Positions 25,345-33,573 of a DNA stretch of 64,000 nt are shown here, in pieces. Each line of letters begins with the position of its first letter. Positions within the stretch are counted from its first letter, which is position 1. The position numbers and the translations under genes are program-made. Source of the stretch: CAZEPJ01 sp964514105 (GTDB lineage Bacteria; Desulfobacterota; Desulfocorpusculales; Desulfocorpusculum); the NCBI GenBank assembly GCA_964514105.1, contig CAZEPJ010000010.1, positions 1 to 64,000 on the forward strand. Reading direction: 5' to 3'. A model generated the notes under the pieces. That model saw only the letters and a list, made by a program, of their open reading frames with translations. It had not been told where the DNA came from and searched no databases.

Positions 25345-27072
25345 TCAACGGCGGGGGGGGATGTGAATGGCCTCTTTGCTCCAGTCCAGGGCCGCCTCCA
25401 TCACCGCTTCGGACAAGGTCGGATGCCCCTTGACCACCCCTCCCAGGTCTTCCACGGTCGCCTCCAGCCCCATTGCCAGGAGCCCCTCGCCCATGAGGTC
25501 CGTCGCATGCTCCCCCAGGATGTGGAGGCCCAGGATGCGCCCCAGACTCGCCTCGGCGATGATCTTGACGAACCCATCGGGCTCCCCCATGGCCATGGCC
25601 TTTCCGCTGCTGCCATACGGGAACCTGCCCACCCGCACGTCGAGCCCCCCGGCCCGGGCGTCCCGCTCCCTCAGCCCCACCGAGGCCACCTCCGGGAAGG
25701 TGTAGATGCAGCTCGGGATCCGATGGTAGTCCATCTCCCGGCACCGGCCCCGAGCGTTCTCCACGGCCACGATCCCCTCGGCCGAGGCGGCGTGGGCCAG
25801 CATCATCCCTCCCACGACGTCCCCCACGGCGTAGATCCCCTCGACGCAGGTCTCCATGCGCGCGTTGACCCGGACGAATCCCCTCTCCAGGGCAACGCCG
25901 ATCCGCTCGAGGCCCAACCCTTCGGTGACGGGGACCCGGCCGGCCGCCACCAGGAGCCGATCCCCGGAGGCCCGATCCGCTTTTCCCGACGCGTCCCGGA
26001 AGGTCACCCCAACGCGCTTCCCCACGGCCTCCGCCCCAACCACCTCCACCGCGGTGACGATCTCGATGCCCCGCCTGGCCAATAGCAGGGTCAGGGCGCG
26101 GATGACCTCGTCGTCCTCGCCTGCGGCGATGGTGGGGAGCATCTCAAGCACGGTCACCTTGGATCCCAGCGCGTTGAAGATGCAGGCGAATTCCAGCCCG
26201 ACGACGCCGCCGCCGATGACGATCAGATCGCGGGGGATCTGCTGGATCTCCAGGATCTGGTCGCTGGAAAGCACGCGCCTTCCGTCCACGGCCACCCCGG
26301 GGATGGCCGCGGGTCTGGAGCCCGTTGCCAGGATGATCGAACCTGCCCGATACGATCCCGGCTCATCCCCCCCGGCGACCCGGATGGCGCCGGCCTCGAC
26401 CACAGACGCCTCTCCCCGCACGAGCCGCACGCCGTTGGTCTGGAGCAGTTTGGCCACGCCCCGGGTCATGGCCCGGACCACGTCGTCCTTGCGGGCCACC
26501 ATGCGCCTGAGATCAACCCGCAGGGCGTCTCCTCCCTCGTACACCGATGACGAGCGGACCTTGAGGAGGGGCTTGACGTCGGACAGGAAGCACTTGGTGG
26601 GGATGCACCCCCGGTTGAGGCAGGTCCCCCCCAGGCGCTCCTTTTCCACGACGAGGACTTTGGCGCCCAGCTGGGCAGCCCGGATGGCCGCCACGTATCC
26701 CCCCACCCCGGCGCCCACGACGGCCACGTCATACGCCCCCTCTCCCCGGGGGGGCGCCGCGGCGCTTCCCGCCGGAGGAGGGGCGGTCGCCGACGAGGCG
26801 CCCTCGGCGGCGGGAAGCGCGGCCAGGGATTCCCCCTCGTGCAGGATGACCCCCACCACCGTCAGCACCGGGATCTCCACGCCCTCGGGCACCAGGATCC
26901 TCCCCAGTGTGCCCGAGGCCGGCGACTCCACCTCGGTGGTGACCTTGTCCGCCTCCACCTCGAAGAGGGGCTCCCCCTTGACAACGGGGTCCCCCTCCTT
27001 CTTGAACCACTTGAGGATGGCCCCCTTCTCCACGGTGATGCCCAGCATGGGAAACACGACTTCCGTCGCCAT
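25345..27072 (-). CDS. acoL: Dihydrolipoyl dehydrogenase (E3) with N-terminal lipoyl domain
   Basis: A 575-residue fusion. Residues 1-80 form a biotinyl/lipoyl domain with the lipoylation site at Lys43 (EADKVTTEV); an Ala/Pro-rich linker (about 85-112) follows, then an FAD disulfide oxidoreductase with GAGVGG (120-125), redox pair Cys151/Cys156 in GGTCLNRGCIPTK, the NAD-binding VIGGGVVGLE, and the C-terminal His motif HPTLSE. It reoxidises the dihydrolipoyl arm of the complex with NAD+. Lipoyl-E3 fusions are known from acetoin dehydrogenase systems of Clostridium magnum and related anaerobes. Here it carries the only lipoyl domain in the operon. Last gene of the four-gene complex. Confidence 0.92.
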   Translation of the reverse strand: MATEVVFPMLGITVEKGAILKWFKKEGDPVVKGEPLFEVEADKVTTEVESPASGTLGRILVPEGVEIPVLTVVGVILHEGESLAALPAAEGASSATAPPPAGSAAAPPRGEGAYDVAVVGAGVGGYVAAIRAAQLGAKVLVVEKERLGGTCLNRGCIPTKCFLSDVKPLLKVRSSSVYEGGDALRVDLRRMVARKDDVVRAMTRGVAKLLQTNGVRLVRGEASVVEAGAIRVAGGDEPGSYRAGSIILATGSRPAAIPGVAVDGRRVLSSDQILEIQQIPRDLIVIGGGVVGLEFACIFNALGSKVTVLEMLPTIAAGEDDEVIRALTLLLARRGIEIVTAVEVVGAEAVGKRVGVTFRDASGKADRASGDRLLVAAGRVPVTEGLGLERIGVALERGFVRVNARMETCVEGIYAVGDVVGGMMLAHAASAEGIVAVENARGRCREMDYHRIPSCIYTFPEVASVGLRERDARAGGLDVRVGRFPYGSSGKAMAMGEPDGFVKIIAEASLGRILGLHILGEHATDLMGEGLLAMGLEATVEDLGGVVKGHPTLSEAVMEAALDWSKEAIHIPPRR

Positions 27073-27097
27073 GGCAAGCCTCGGGTTCGGTCGATCT

Positions 27098-28132
27098 TCA
27101 GACCTGCAGAAAGGCGTACGCCGGGTTCTCCAGCCTCCCCTTGAAGGCCTGAAGGAAGGCGGCGGCCAGGGTCCCGTCGATGATCCGATGGTCCACCGAG
27201 AGGCCGAAGCAGGTCACGGGTTTGGTCCGGACCTGCCCGTCCACCAGGGCCAACCGCTCCTCCATCTTCCCCACCGACAAGATGCCGCTCTGGGGCGGGT
27301 TGAGGATGGCGGTGAAGCAGGTGATGTCGAACTGGGCGAGGCTCGACACCGTGAATGTGCCCCGCTCCATCTCCTCCAGGGTGAGCCGCCCGGCCCGGGC
27401 CCGCTCCACCAGGTCGGCCCGCGCGCGGGCGCTCTGGGCCAGGCCCAGCTCGTCGGTGCGGCGGATGGCGGGGACCAGGAGCCCCTCCTCGGATGCCACG
27501 GCAAGACCCACGTTGATCTCGGGGTGGACCACCGCCGACTCTCCGTCCACCCGGGCGTTGAGCAGGGGGAACTCCCGGATGGTGAGTGCCGCGGCCTTGA
27601 GGATGAAGTCGTTGAGGGAGACCCGCACCCCGTGGTCCCGCTCCAGCGCCGCCATCACGTCCGACCGAAGAGCCAGCAGCCGTCCCATTTCCACGTCGGT
27701 GAAGAAGTAGATGTGGGGGGCGGTGAAGGCGCTCTCGCTCATGCGCCTGGCGATGGCCCGGCGCATGCGGCTCATGGGGATGGTCTGGCCCAACCCCACA
27801 CCGCCCCAAGCGCTGCGGGGCGGGCGGGGGGAGGCCGCCTCGGTCCTTGCCCCGGATGGGACGTCCCGCAGAAAGACGCGCCCCCCCGGGCCGCTTCCCG
27901 GCACGCCCTCCAGGGAGATGCCCTCCCCATGAGCGAACCGCATGGCCAGGCTGGTGGGCCGAAGGGGAGACGGGCCCGCGTCCCCTCTCCGGGGAAGCAG
28001 CGGTGCGTGCACACGGGCCTGCACGTCCCGCAGCAGTATGCTTCCGCCGGGACCCGAGCCTCGGAGCTCCGCCAGATCGACGCCGTGGGTTTTCGCCAGT
28101 TTCCTGGCCGCAGGCATGGCTCGAATGATCAT
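27098..28132 (-). CDS. acoC: 2-oxoacid dehydrogenase acyltransferase (E2) lacking a lipoyl domain
   Basis: A 344-residue E2 component with an unusual architecture. The start (ATG 28132, preceded by GGAGGAG) leads straight into a peripheral-subunit-binding domain (about residues 5-40, GSGPGGSILLRDV); a second such domain follows at about 58-92 (GSGPGGRVFLRDV). The acyltransferase domain fills the rest, with catalytic DHRIIDG (about His315 and Asp319). No lipoyl domain is present and only 28 bases separate it from the E1-beta stop, so none has been missed upstream. It must use the lipoyl arm carried by the neighbouring E3. Acetyl or acyl transfer to CoA is the expected reaction. Confidence 0.9.
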   Translation of the reverse strand: MIIRAMPAARKLAKTHGVDLAELRGSGPGGSILLRDVQARVHAPLLPRRGDAGPSPLRPTSLAMRFAHGEGISLEGVPGSGPGGRVFLRDVPSGARTEAASPRPPRSAWGGVGLGQTIPMSRMRRAIARRMSESAFTAPHIYFFTDVEMGRLLALRSDVMAALERDHGVRVSLNDFILKAAALTIREFPLLNARVDGESAVVHPEINVGLAVASEEGLLVPAIRRTDELGLAQSARARADLVERARAGRLTLEEMERGTFTVSSLAQFDITCFTAILNPPQSGILSVGKMEERLALVDGQVRTKPVTCFGLSVDHRIIDGTLAAAFLQAFKGRLENPAYAFLQV

Positions 28133-28160
28133 GGCTCCTCCTCCGATCCCCTCCGGGCCT

Positions 28161-29141
28161 TCACGCGTAGGCCATGACGCGCCGCACCGCCTCCAGGACG
28201 TCCTCCTCGTCGGGGATGTAGGCCTTTTCCAGGGGCGGGCTGAAGGGCACGGGGGTGTCCGGCGAGCAGACCCTCGCCACCGGCGCGACCAGGCTGTCCA
28301 GGGCCTCTTCCGCGACCAAGGCCGAGATCTCGGCCGCCACGCCCGCCGTCAGGTGCCCCTCGTCAGCCACGATCAGCCGACCCGTCTTCCGCACGGAGCT
28401 CAGGATCGCCTCCTTGTCCAGGGGCGTCAGCGTCCTGGGATCGACCACCTCCATCTCCACCCCTTCCTTCTCCATGTCCGCGGCCACCTTGAGGGTCCTG
28501 AGGACCATGGCGTGGGTGGCCACCACGGTGACGTCGCGCCCGGCCCGTTTGACCTCCGCCTGTCCGAAGGGAATGGTGTAGTAGTCCTCCGGCACCGGGC
28601 CCTTCTCCACGTAGAGCTTCTTGTGCTCGACGAAGACCACGGGGTTGTCGTTCCGAATGGCCTCGATCATGAGCCCCTTGGCGTCGTACGGCGTGGAGGG
28701 CGTGGCCACCAGGAGACCGGGGATGTGCATGAACAGGGCATGGAAGCTCTGGGAGTGCTGAGCTGCCGCCCCACGGCCGGCCCCGATATTGACGCGCAGG
28801 ACCATGGGGACCTTCCCCCGGCCTCCGAACATGTAGTGGATCTTGGCCATCTGGTTCACGATCATGTCCATGCACACCGTTGTGAAGTCGATGAACATGA
28901 TCTCCACCACGGGCCGCAGGCCGGTCAGCGCCGCTCCCACCCCGGCACCCACGAACGCGGCCTCGGAGATCGGCGTGTCCATGACGCGCTGGGGACCGAA
29001 TTCCTGCAGCAGCCCGGCCGTGACCTGGAAGATCCCCCCGTACCGGCCGATGTCCTCCCCCATGAGGAGGATGCGCTCGTCCCTGGACATGCTCTGCCGC
29101 AGGGCTTCGTTGATGGCCTGCGCATAGGTCAGCTCTCTCAT
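28161..29141 (-). CDS. acoB: 2-oxoacid/acetoin dehydrogenase E1 beta subunit
   Basis: A 326-residue thiamine-diphosphate-enzyme beta subunit (transketolase-like). Family segments: LMGEDIGRYGGIFQVT, DTPISEAAFVGAGVGAAL, HSQSFHALFMHIPGL and the C-terminal domain with VVDPRTLTPLD. ATG 29141 follows GGGAGA; upstream frame to 29342 overlaps the alpha gene and is not used. It forms the E1 heterotetramer with the alpha subunit encoded 11 bases upstream. Similarity pattern is that of acetoin dehydrogenase and acetoin-like branched oxoacid enzymes. Confidence 0.93.
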   Translation of the reverse strand: MRELTYAQAINEALRQSMSRDERILLMGEDIGRYGGIFQVTAGLLQEFGPQRVMDTPISEAAFVGAGVGAALTGLRPVVEIMFIDFTTVCMDMIVNQMAKIHYMFGGRGKVPMVLRVNIGAGRGAAAQHSQSFHALFMHIPGLLVATPSTPYDAKGLMIEAIRNDNPVVFVEHKKLYVEKGPVPEDYYTIPFGQAEVKRAGRDVTVVATHAMVLRTLKVAADMEKEGVEMEVVDPRTLTPLDKEAILSSVRKTGRLIVADEGHLTAGVAAEISALVAEEALDSLVAPVARVCSPDTPVPFSPPLEKAYIPDEEDVLEAVRRVMAYA

Positions 29142-29152
29142 GGTATCTCCCT

Positions 29153-30127
29153 TCATGCCGGGACGTGCACGTCCTCGAACATCTCCTGCAGCCCGGGAAA
29201 CGGGCTTTCCTGGGCGAAACGAACGGCCTCGTCCAGCTCCTCGACCAGGGCCCTGTCCACCTGGGCCAGCCTCTTTCGGGTCACGAGCTTTTCCCCCAGC
29301 AGGCGCGCCTCGAGCCGCTTGATGGGGCATCGGGCCTTCCATTCGTCGATCTCCTCGCGGGTCCGATAGCGTGCCCCCTGGTTGGGGTCACCCTCGTGGT
29401 GACCCCGCCAGCGGTAGGTCTTGCACTCCATGAGCGTAGGCCCCTCTCCGGCCCGGGCCCTCCGCACGGCCTTGACCGCGGCCTCACGGACGTCCAGCAC
29501 ATCGTTGCCGTCGACAACCACTCCCGGAATGTCGTAGCTCGTGGCCCGGATGGCGATGTCCTGGATCGGCTGGTGCATCTGCTGGTGCACGGAGATGCCG
29601 TACCGGTTGTTCTCACACACGAAGATCACCGGCAGTCTGTGCAGGGCGGCGAAATTGAGGCTCTCGTGAAAGGTCCCGTTGTTGGACGAACCATCGCCGA
29701 AGAAACTCGCCACCACCTGGTCGCTCTTTCGATACTTGGCCGACAGCCCGGCGCCCACGGCCAGGGGAAGGCCCCCTCCGGCGATTCCGTTGGCGCCCAG
29801 GATCCCGATGTCCATATCGGCGATATGCATGGAGCCTCCCTTCCCCTTGCAGTATCCTGTGCGCTTGCCAAAGAGCTCGGCCATCATGTACCTGAGCTCC
29901 GCCCCCTTGGCGATCACGTGCCCGTGGCCCCGGTGGGTGCTGGTGATGTAGTCGTCATGGCGGAGGGCGGCGCAGACGCCCGCGGCCACCGCTTCCTCGC
30001 CCACGTACAGGTGGGCCAGTCCCGGGACCTCTCCCCGGGCGTACAGATCCTGGATCCTCTCCTCGAACAGCCGGATCTTGAGCATCGTGGTATAGAGACC
30101 GAGAAGCTGCGCCTTGCTGGGGGCCAT
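29153..30127 (-). CDS. acoA: 2-oxoacid/acetoin dehydrogenase E1 alpha subunit
   Basis: A 324-residue thiamine-diphosphate E1 alpha subunit. The cofactor motif GDGSSNNGTFHE is intact, as are GKGGSMHIAD and CENNRYGISVHQQM, wording closest to acetoin dehydrogenase AcoA. ATG 30127 has GGAGGAGA directly upstream. First gene of an E1alpha-E1beta-E2-E3 operon behind a sigma-54 promoter and next to an AcoR-type activator; this context favours acetoin (3-hydroxy-2-butanone) cleavage to acetaldehyde and acetyl-CoA. A related ketol or 2-oxoacid cannot be excluded. Confidence 0.92.
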   Translation of the reverse strand: MAPSKAQLLGLYTTMLKIRLFEERIQDLYARGEVPGLAHLYVGEEAVAAGVCAALRHDDYITSTHRGHGHVIAKGAELRYMMAELFGKRTGYCKGKGGSMHIADMDIGILGANGIAGGGLPLAVGAGLSAKYRKSDQVVASFFGDGSSNNGTFHESLNFAALHRLPVIFVCENNRYGISVHQQMHQPIQDIAIRATSYDIPGVVVDGNDVLDVREAAVKAVRRARAGEGPTLMECKTYRWRGHHEGDPNQGARYRTREEIDEWKARCPIKRLEARLLGEKLVTRKRLAQVDRALVEELDEAVRFAQESPFPGLQEMFEDVHVPA

Positions 30128-30202
30128 GGCTCTCCTCCGGGGACCGAGCAGGGAAGTGGGCGGCCTGCGTCCGGCGAGTCGGACCGACCTGTCCGTGTCG
30201 TC

Positions 30203-30218
30203 AGCAATCTTCATGCCA
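30203..30218 (-). promoter_or_regulatory. Sigma-54 (-24/-12) promoter of the dehydrogenase-complex operon
   Basis: Minus strand reads TGGCAT-GAAGA-TTGCT: a near-perfect match to TGGCAC-N5-TTGCT. GG (30217-30216) and GC (30205-30204) are separated by exactly ten bases, as RpoN requires. Transcription would start near 30192, about 65 bases before E1 alpha. The adjacent gene encodes a sigma-54 activator with an intact GAFTGA loop, which strongly supports function. Confidence 0.85.
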
Positions 30219-30303
30219 GAGGGAGATCCCTGGTACGAGGCAGGCAAACCGTGCGCAGATGGCCGAGTCGCGTCCATTGCCGGGGAAAAGGGGGGCTCGG
30301 GCC

Positions 30304-30357
30304 ACAGGGCCCGATCTGTCCCAATATGAAACGAATGTAGCGAAACGAAACGGTTTC
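30304..30357. promoter_or_regulatory. Candidate activator-binding region upstream of the sigma-54 promoter
   Basis: About 85-140 bases upstream of the -24 element, where activator sites usually lie, there are symmetric sequences: GAAACGGTTTC (30347-30357, perfect arms), a repeated CGAAACGAAACG just before it, and ACAG...CTGT at 30304-30319. One of these may be the binding site of the neighbouring activator. Confidence 0.4.
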
Positions 30358-30381
30358 CTGGAGGGAGACCCGGGGCAAGGA

Positions 30382-32352
30382 CTACCCGAGCCCGTGGCGC
30401 GCCATCCTGCGGTAGAGGGTGCTGCGCGAGATGTCGAGGGTCCTGGCGGCCAGGGAGCGGTTGCCCCGGCTCTGCCTCAAGGCCTTTTCGATCATCTGGC
30501 GCGTCCCGTCCCGGAGGGAGACACCCTGGAAGGATTCGGCGCCGGGCCTTTCCCAGAGGCGGTTGGTCAGATGCTCCATGCGGATGTCCTTGCCGTTGGA
30601 CAGGATGAGGGCCCTCTCGAGGCAGTTCTCGAGCTCGCGGACGTTGCCCGGCCAGTGATAGCCCTTGAAGGCCTCCAGGGCCTCAGCCGGGACCTGTGGC
30701 CTCTGGCGTCCCAACTCGGCGCATTGCCGATCCAGGATGCTGTCCATGAGCAGCTCCAGATCCTCCCGCCTCTCCCGAAGGGGGGGGACGCGGATTTCGA
30801 CCACGTTGAGGCGGTAGTAGAGATCCTCCCTGAAATTCCTCTGTTCCACCTCCAAAAACAGGTCCTTGTTGCTCGCCGCGATGACGCGGACGTCCACCGC
30901 CATGGGCCCCTTGTCCCCCAGCCGTGTGACCTCGCTTTGCTGCAGTACCCTCAGGAGCTTGGCCTGGAGATCCAGGGGCAGACCGTCGATCTCGTCCAGG
31001 AACAGGGTGCCGCCGTCGGCCAACTCGAATCTGCCCACCTGCCCCTCCCGGCGGGCCCCCGTGAATGCGCCCCCGACGTACCCGAAGAGCTCGGCCTCGA
31101 TGAGGTCCCGCGGGATGGCTGCGCAGGAGATGGCCACGAACGGCCCTTCCCGGCGGGCGCTGTAGTTGTGGATGGCCTGAGCGAAGAGCTCCTTGCCCGT
31201 GCCGCTTTCGCCGACGATGAGGACCCTGGAGTTGGTCCTGGCGGCGATTCTGGCCAGCTCCACCTGCTTGCGGAAATGAGGGTCACGACCCTTGATATCC
31301 TCGAACCGATACCTGGCGTAGTTGCCTCCCAGGGCCTGCACCATCCGGAAGACCTTTCCACGCTCGTGGATGGTGAGGACGCTGCCCCGCACCTCGCTGC
31401 CGCGTCCCAGGATGGGGAAAAGGCTGCAGATATGCCGTCGGGGCGGCTGGGAGGCGAAAAAGGATATCTCCCGGTTGGAGAAGTAGTCCTTCCCGGCAAT
31501 GGCGTCGCTCATGGGCGGATCCGGTCGGCAGATTTCGTCCAGCCGCTTGCCCACCGCAGCCGCCCTTCCGAGGATGAGCGATCGCCTTGCCGCCTGATTG
31601 ATGTGGGTGACCATGCCGTCTCTGTCCATGGCCACCACGCCATCGGTGATGGCATCAAAGATGGCATTGAGGAGGTTGTTGAGGGACTCCTTTTCCCCGA
31701 CCAGCTCCCTTTCCTTGATCCGCCCCTCGATGGCCCTGGCCGCCGAGATGACCAGCGCCAGGGTGTGTTGGTGTCTCCCCTTGGACATGCCCGACAGGGT
31801 GATGGCCCCGAGGAGGCGCCCGTGGCCATCGAGAATGGGGGCCGACGAACAGGTCCAGGGCTGGTGATGGACATTGTAGTGCTCAGCCCCCGTGAGCTGT
31901 ATCGGCCTCCTTTCCACGAGGCAGAGGCCGATGGCGTTGGTGCCCGAATACGCCTCCGAGCGACACGAGCCCGGCAGATAGAAGTTCTCCTGCGCCATGC
32001 GCAGGATGGCCTCGTCGCCGAGGACCAGCAGGACGTATCCGTCCCGATCGGCCAGGGTGGTGATGAACCCCGTCCCCCGCACCGAAATCTCGAGCATCTC
32101 CACCACGGGTTCGGCCGCCGCGATGAACGCCTTGTTCTCCTCCAGGAGTTCTCGCAACCGTTGCCGAGACAGGGCCACGGCCTCTCTCTTGTGAGCGGGG
32201 TCCAACCCCAGGGCCCTGCACCGCTTCCATGACTCAAGGACGTGTTCGCGCACTCCCCTCGTGGGCACCTGGCCCCTCAGGACAAAGGCCTCCCATGCCC
32301 CCTTGGTGGCCGCTGTCTCCCTGGGGCGCGAGGCGTTGCCGGTCCTTTCCAT
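30382..32352 (-). CDS. acoR: Sigma-54-dependent transcriptional activator, AcoR type
   Basis: A 656-residue activator. N-terminal part: the AcoR-like VLESWKRCRALGLDP, then a GAF sensory domain (SGTNAIGLCLVERRPIQL, ILDGHGRLLGAITLSG). A PAS-like segment (about 230-330, ITDGVVAMDRDG) precedes the AAA+ domain with Walker A GESGTGKE (about 380) and the sigma-54 contact loop GAFTGA (about 425), Walker B GTLFLDEIDGL. A Fis-type helix-turn-helix (SLAARTLDISRSTLYRRM) closes it. ATG 32352 follows AAGGAGGGT. It is encoded immediately upstream of the dehydrogenase complex and most likely activates that operon in response to its substrate. Confidence 0.92.
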   Translation of the reverse strand: MERTGNASRPRETAATKGAWEAFVLRGQVPTRGVREHVLESWKRCRALGLDPAHKREAVALSRQRLRELLEENKAFIAAAEPVVEMLEISVRGTGFITTLADRDGYVLLVLGDEAILRMAQENFYLPGSCRSEAYSGTNAIGLCLVERRPIQLTGAEHYNVHHQPWTCSSAPILDGHGRLLGAITLSGMSKGRHQHTLALVISAARAIEGRIKERELVGEKESLNNLLNAIFDAITDGVVAMDRDGMVTHINQAARRSLILGRAAAVGKRLDEICRPDPPMSDAIAGKDYFSNREISFFASQPPRRHICSLFPILGRGSEVRGSVLTIHERGKVFRMVQALGGNYARYRFEDIKGRDPHFRKQVELARIAARTNSRVLIVGESGTGKELFAQAIHNYSARREGPFVAISCAAIPRDLIEAELFGYVGGAFTGARREGQVGRFELADGGTLFLDEIDGLPLDLQAKLLRVLQQSEVTRLGDKGPMAVDVRVIAASNKDLFLEVEQRNFREDLYYRLNVVEIRVPPLRERREDLELLMDSILDRQCAELGRQRPQVPAEALEAFKGYHWPGNVRELENCLERALILSNGKDIRMEHLTNRLWERPGAESFQGVSLRDGTRQMIEKALRQSRGNRSLAARTLDISRSTLYRRMARHGLG

Positions 32353-32430
32353 GGCACCCTCCTTGGTCTCGCCGACCTCTCCCGATGGAGGAGGGTCAGA
32401 TTCCCGGTCGGTCGAGCAGGGATGGGGTTC

Positions 32431-32439
32431 ACTATAGCA
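32431..32439 (-). promoter_or_regulatory. Extended -10 promoter of the activator gene
   Basis: Minus strand TGCTATAGT: TATAGT at 32436-32431 with TG one base before it, an extended -10. No good -35 is seen at 16-18 bases. Predicted leader about 70 bases. Confidence 0.45.
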
Positions 32440-32509
32440 CAGCCCGCGGGTTGTGTGCCGTCTTGGGACACCTTTCCCGACCCGCTCCCCGAAGCCGGCC
32501 CGTTTTCCC

Positions 32510-32538
32510 TTGGCCCCCGGTCTCGGCTGCCCTACAAT
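32510..32538 (+). promoter_or_regulatory. Sigma-70 promoter of the DUF362 gene
   Basis: TTGGCC (32510-32515), 17-base spacer, TACAAT (32533-32538). The -10 matches five of six. It gives a leader of about 38 bases and lies in the 230-base divergent region shared with the activator gene. Confidence 0.55.
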
Positions 32539-32582
32539 GGTCCCTAAGAACGCCCCGACGGGCCGGACAGGAGGACGGGATC

Positions 32583-33572
32583 ATGGATTTCAAACCCGAG
32601 GATCTGGTCTTTCACCGCGAGGCCTACCATGCCCACCTGGCCCAGATGCGGCCCAAGGACTACCCGCCTTTCCTGAGCCGGGAGGTGGCGGGACAGTCCG
32701 ACTGGCGCCACTGCCGGCCCAACCCGTACGTCCGGGAGGGGAGGGCCCTGGTCTCCTTCGCGGTCGCTTCGGGGGACATCCTGGCCGACGTGCGGCGGGC
32801 CGTGGAGCTGCTGGGCGGCGTGGAGGCGGCCATCCGGCCCCAGGACCGGGTGCTCATCAAACCCAACTTCAACAGCGACGATCCGCCCCCGGGCTCCACG
32901 GCTCTGGACTTCCTGTGCGCGGTCATCGAGCTGTTGCGGGAGCACGGCTGCAGCCGCATCCATGTGGGGGAGAGCGCCGGGCGGCCCTGGGTTCCCACGG
33001 AAAAGGTCTTTTGCAACACGGGCCTCTCGGCCCGGATGGCCCGGATGCAGGTCCCCCTGCTGGACTTCGACCGGGCGCGATTCCTGGATGTGCGAGTGGG
33101 GGGCGAGTTCTGGGACCGGGTGGCCTACCCTGCGGAGATGGAGGTCTTCGACAAGATCGTGTACCTCCCCACCATGAAGACCCACTTCGCCGCGGGATTC
33201 TCCATGAGCCTCAAGCTCACCGTGGGGTTGACCCATCTCGCCGACCGCATGACCCTCCACGCGGACAACAACATGTTCGTCTGCCAGCGGGCCGTGGAGA
33301 TGGGAGCTCCGGTCAAACCGGACCTCATCATCATGGACGGGCGGGTGTCCTTCATCAGCGGCGGACCGGCCATCGGGTTGGCCGTCCATCCCGGCGTCAT
33401 CCTGGCCTCGGGGGACCCTGTGGCCCTGGACGTCCAGGGGGTCCGGCTCCTGCAGAACTACGCGGCGGTGAACCACCTGACGGGGGACGCCTGGCAGCTG
33501 CCCCAGATCCGCACGGCGGTCCAACTGGGCCTGGGGGCGCGAGGCGATGAGGAGATGCGCCTGGTGCGCTGA
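32583..33572 (+). CDS. DUF362 domain protein
   Basis: A 329-residue protein of the DUF362 family, whose function is not established although members are often linked to iron-sulfur proteins. Family landmarks: LIKPNFNSDDPPPGS near the start of the domain, HVGESAG, LPTMKTHFAAGFSMSLK and the terminal VHPGVILASGDPVALD. Unlike many members there is no ferredoxin CxxCxxC module. ATG 32583 follows AGGAGG. It has its own promoter and faces the cytochrome-b5 fusion gene, whose stop lies one base away on the other strand. Confidence 0.85.
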   Translation: MDFKPEDLVFHREAYHAHLAQMRPKDYPPFLSREVAGQSDWRHCRPNPYVREGRALVSFAVASGDILADVRRAVELLGGVEAAIRPQDRVLIKPNFNSDDPPPGSTALDFLCAVIELLREHGCSRIHVGESAGRPWVPTEKVFCNTGLSARMARMQVPLLDFDRARFLDVRVGGEFWDRVAYPAEMEVFDKIVYLPTMKTHFAAGFSMSLKLTVGLTHLADRMTLHADNNMFVCQRAVEMGAPVKPDLIIMDGRVSFISGGPAIGLAVHPGVILASGDPVALDVQGVRLLQNYAAVNHLTGDAWQLPQIRTAVQLGLGARGDEEMRLVR

Positions 33573-33573
33573 C

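Noticed and set aside
28133..28160. A lipoyl domain of E2 hidden upstream by a frameshift
   Set aside because: Only 28 bases separate E2 from the E1 beta stop and the E2 start has a strong ribosome-binding site, so there is no room for an 80-residue domain.
25345..30127. The complex as ordinary pyruvate dehydrogenase
   Set aside because: Alpha/beta E1 wording, lipoyl-E3 fusion, AcoR-type activator and sigma-54 promoter all point to an acetoin-type inducible system, though a different oxoacid substrate remains possible.
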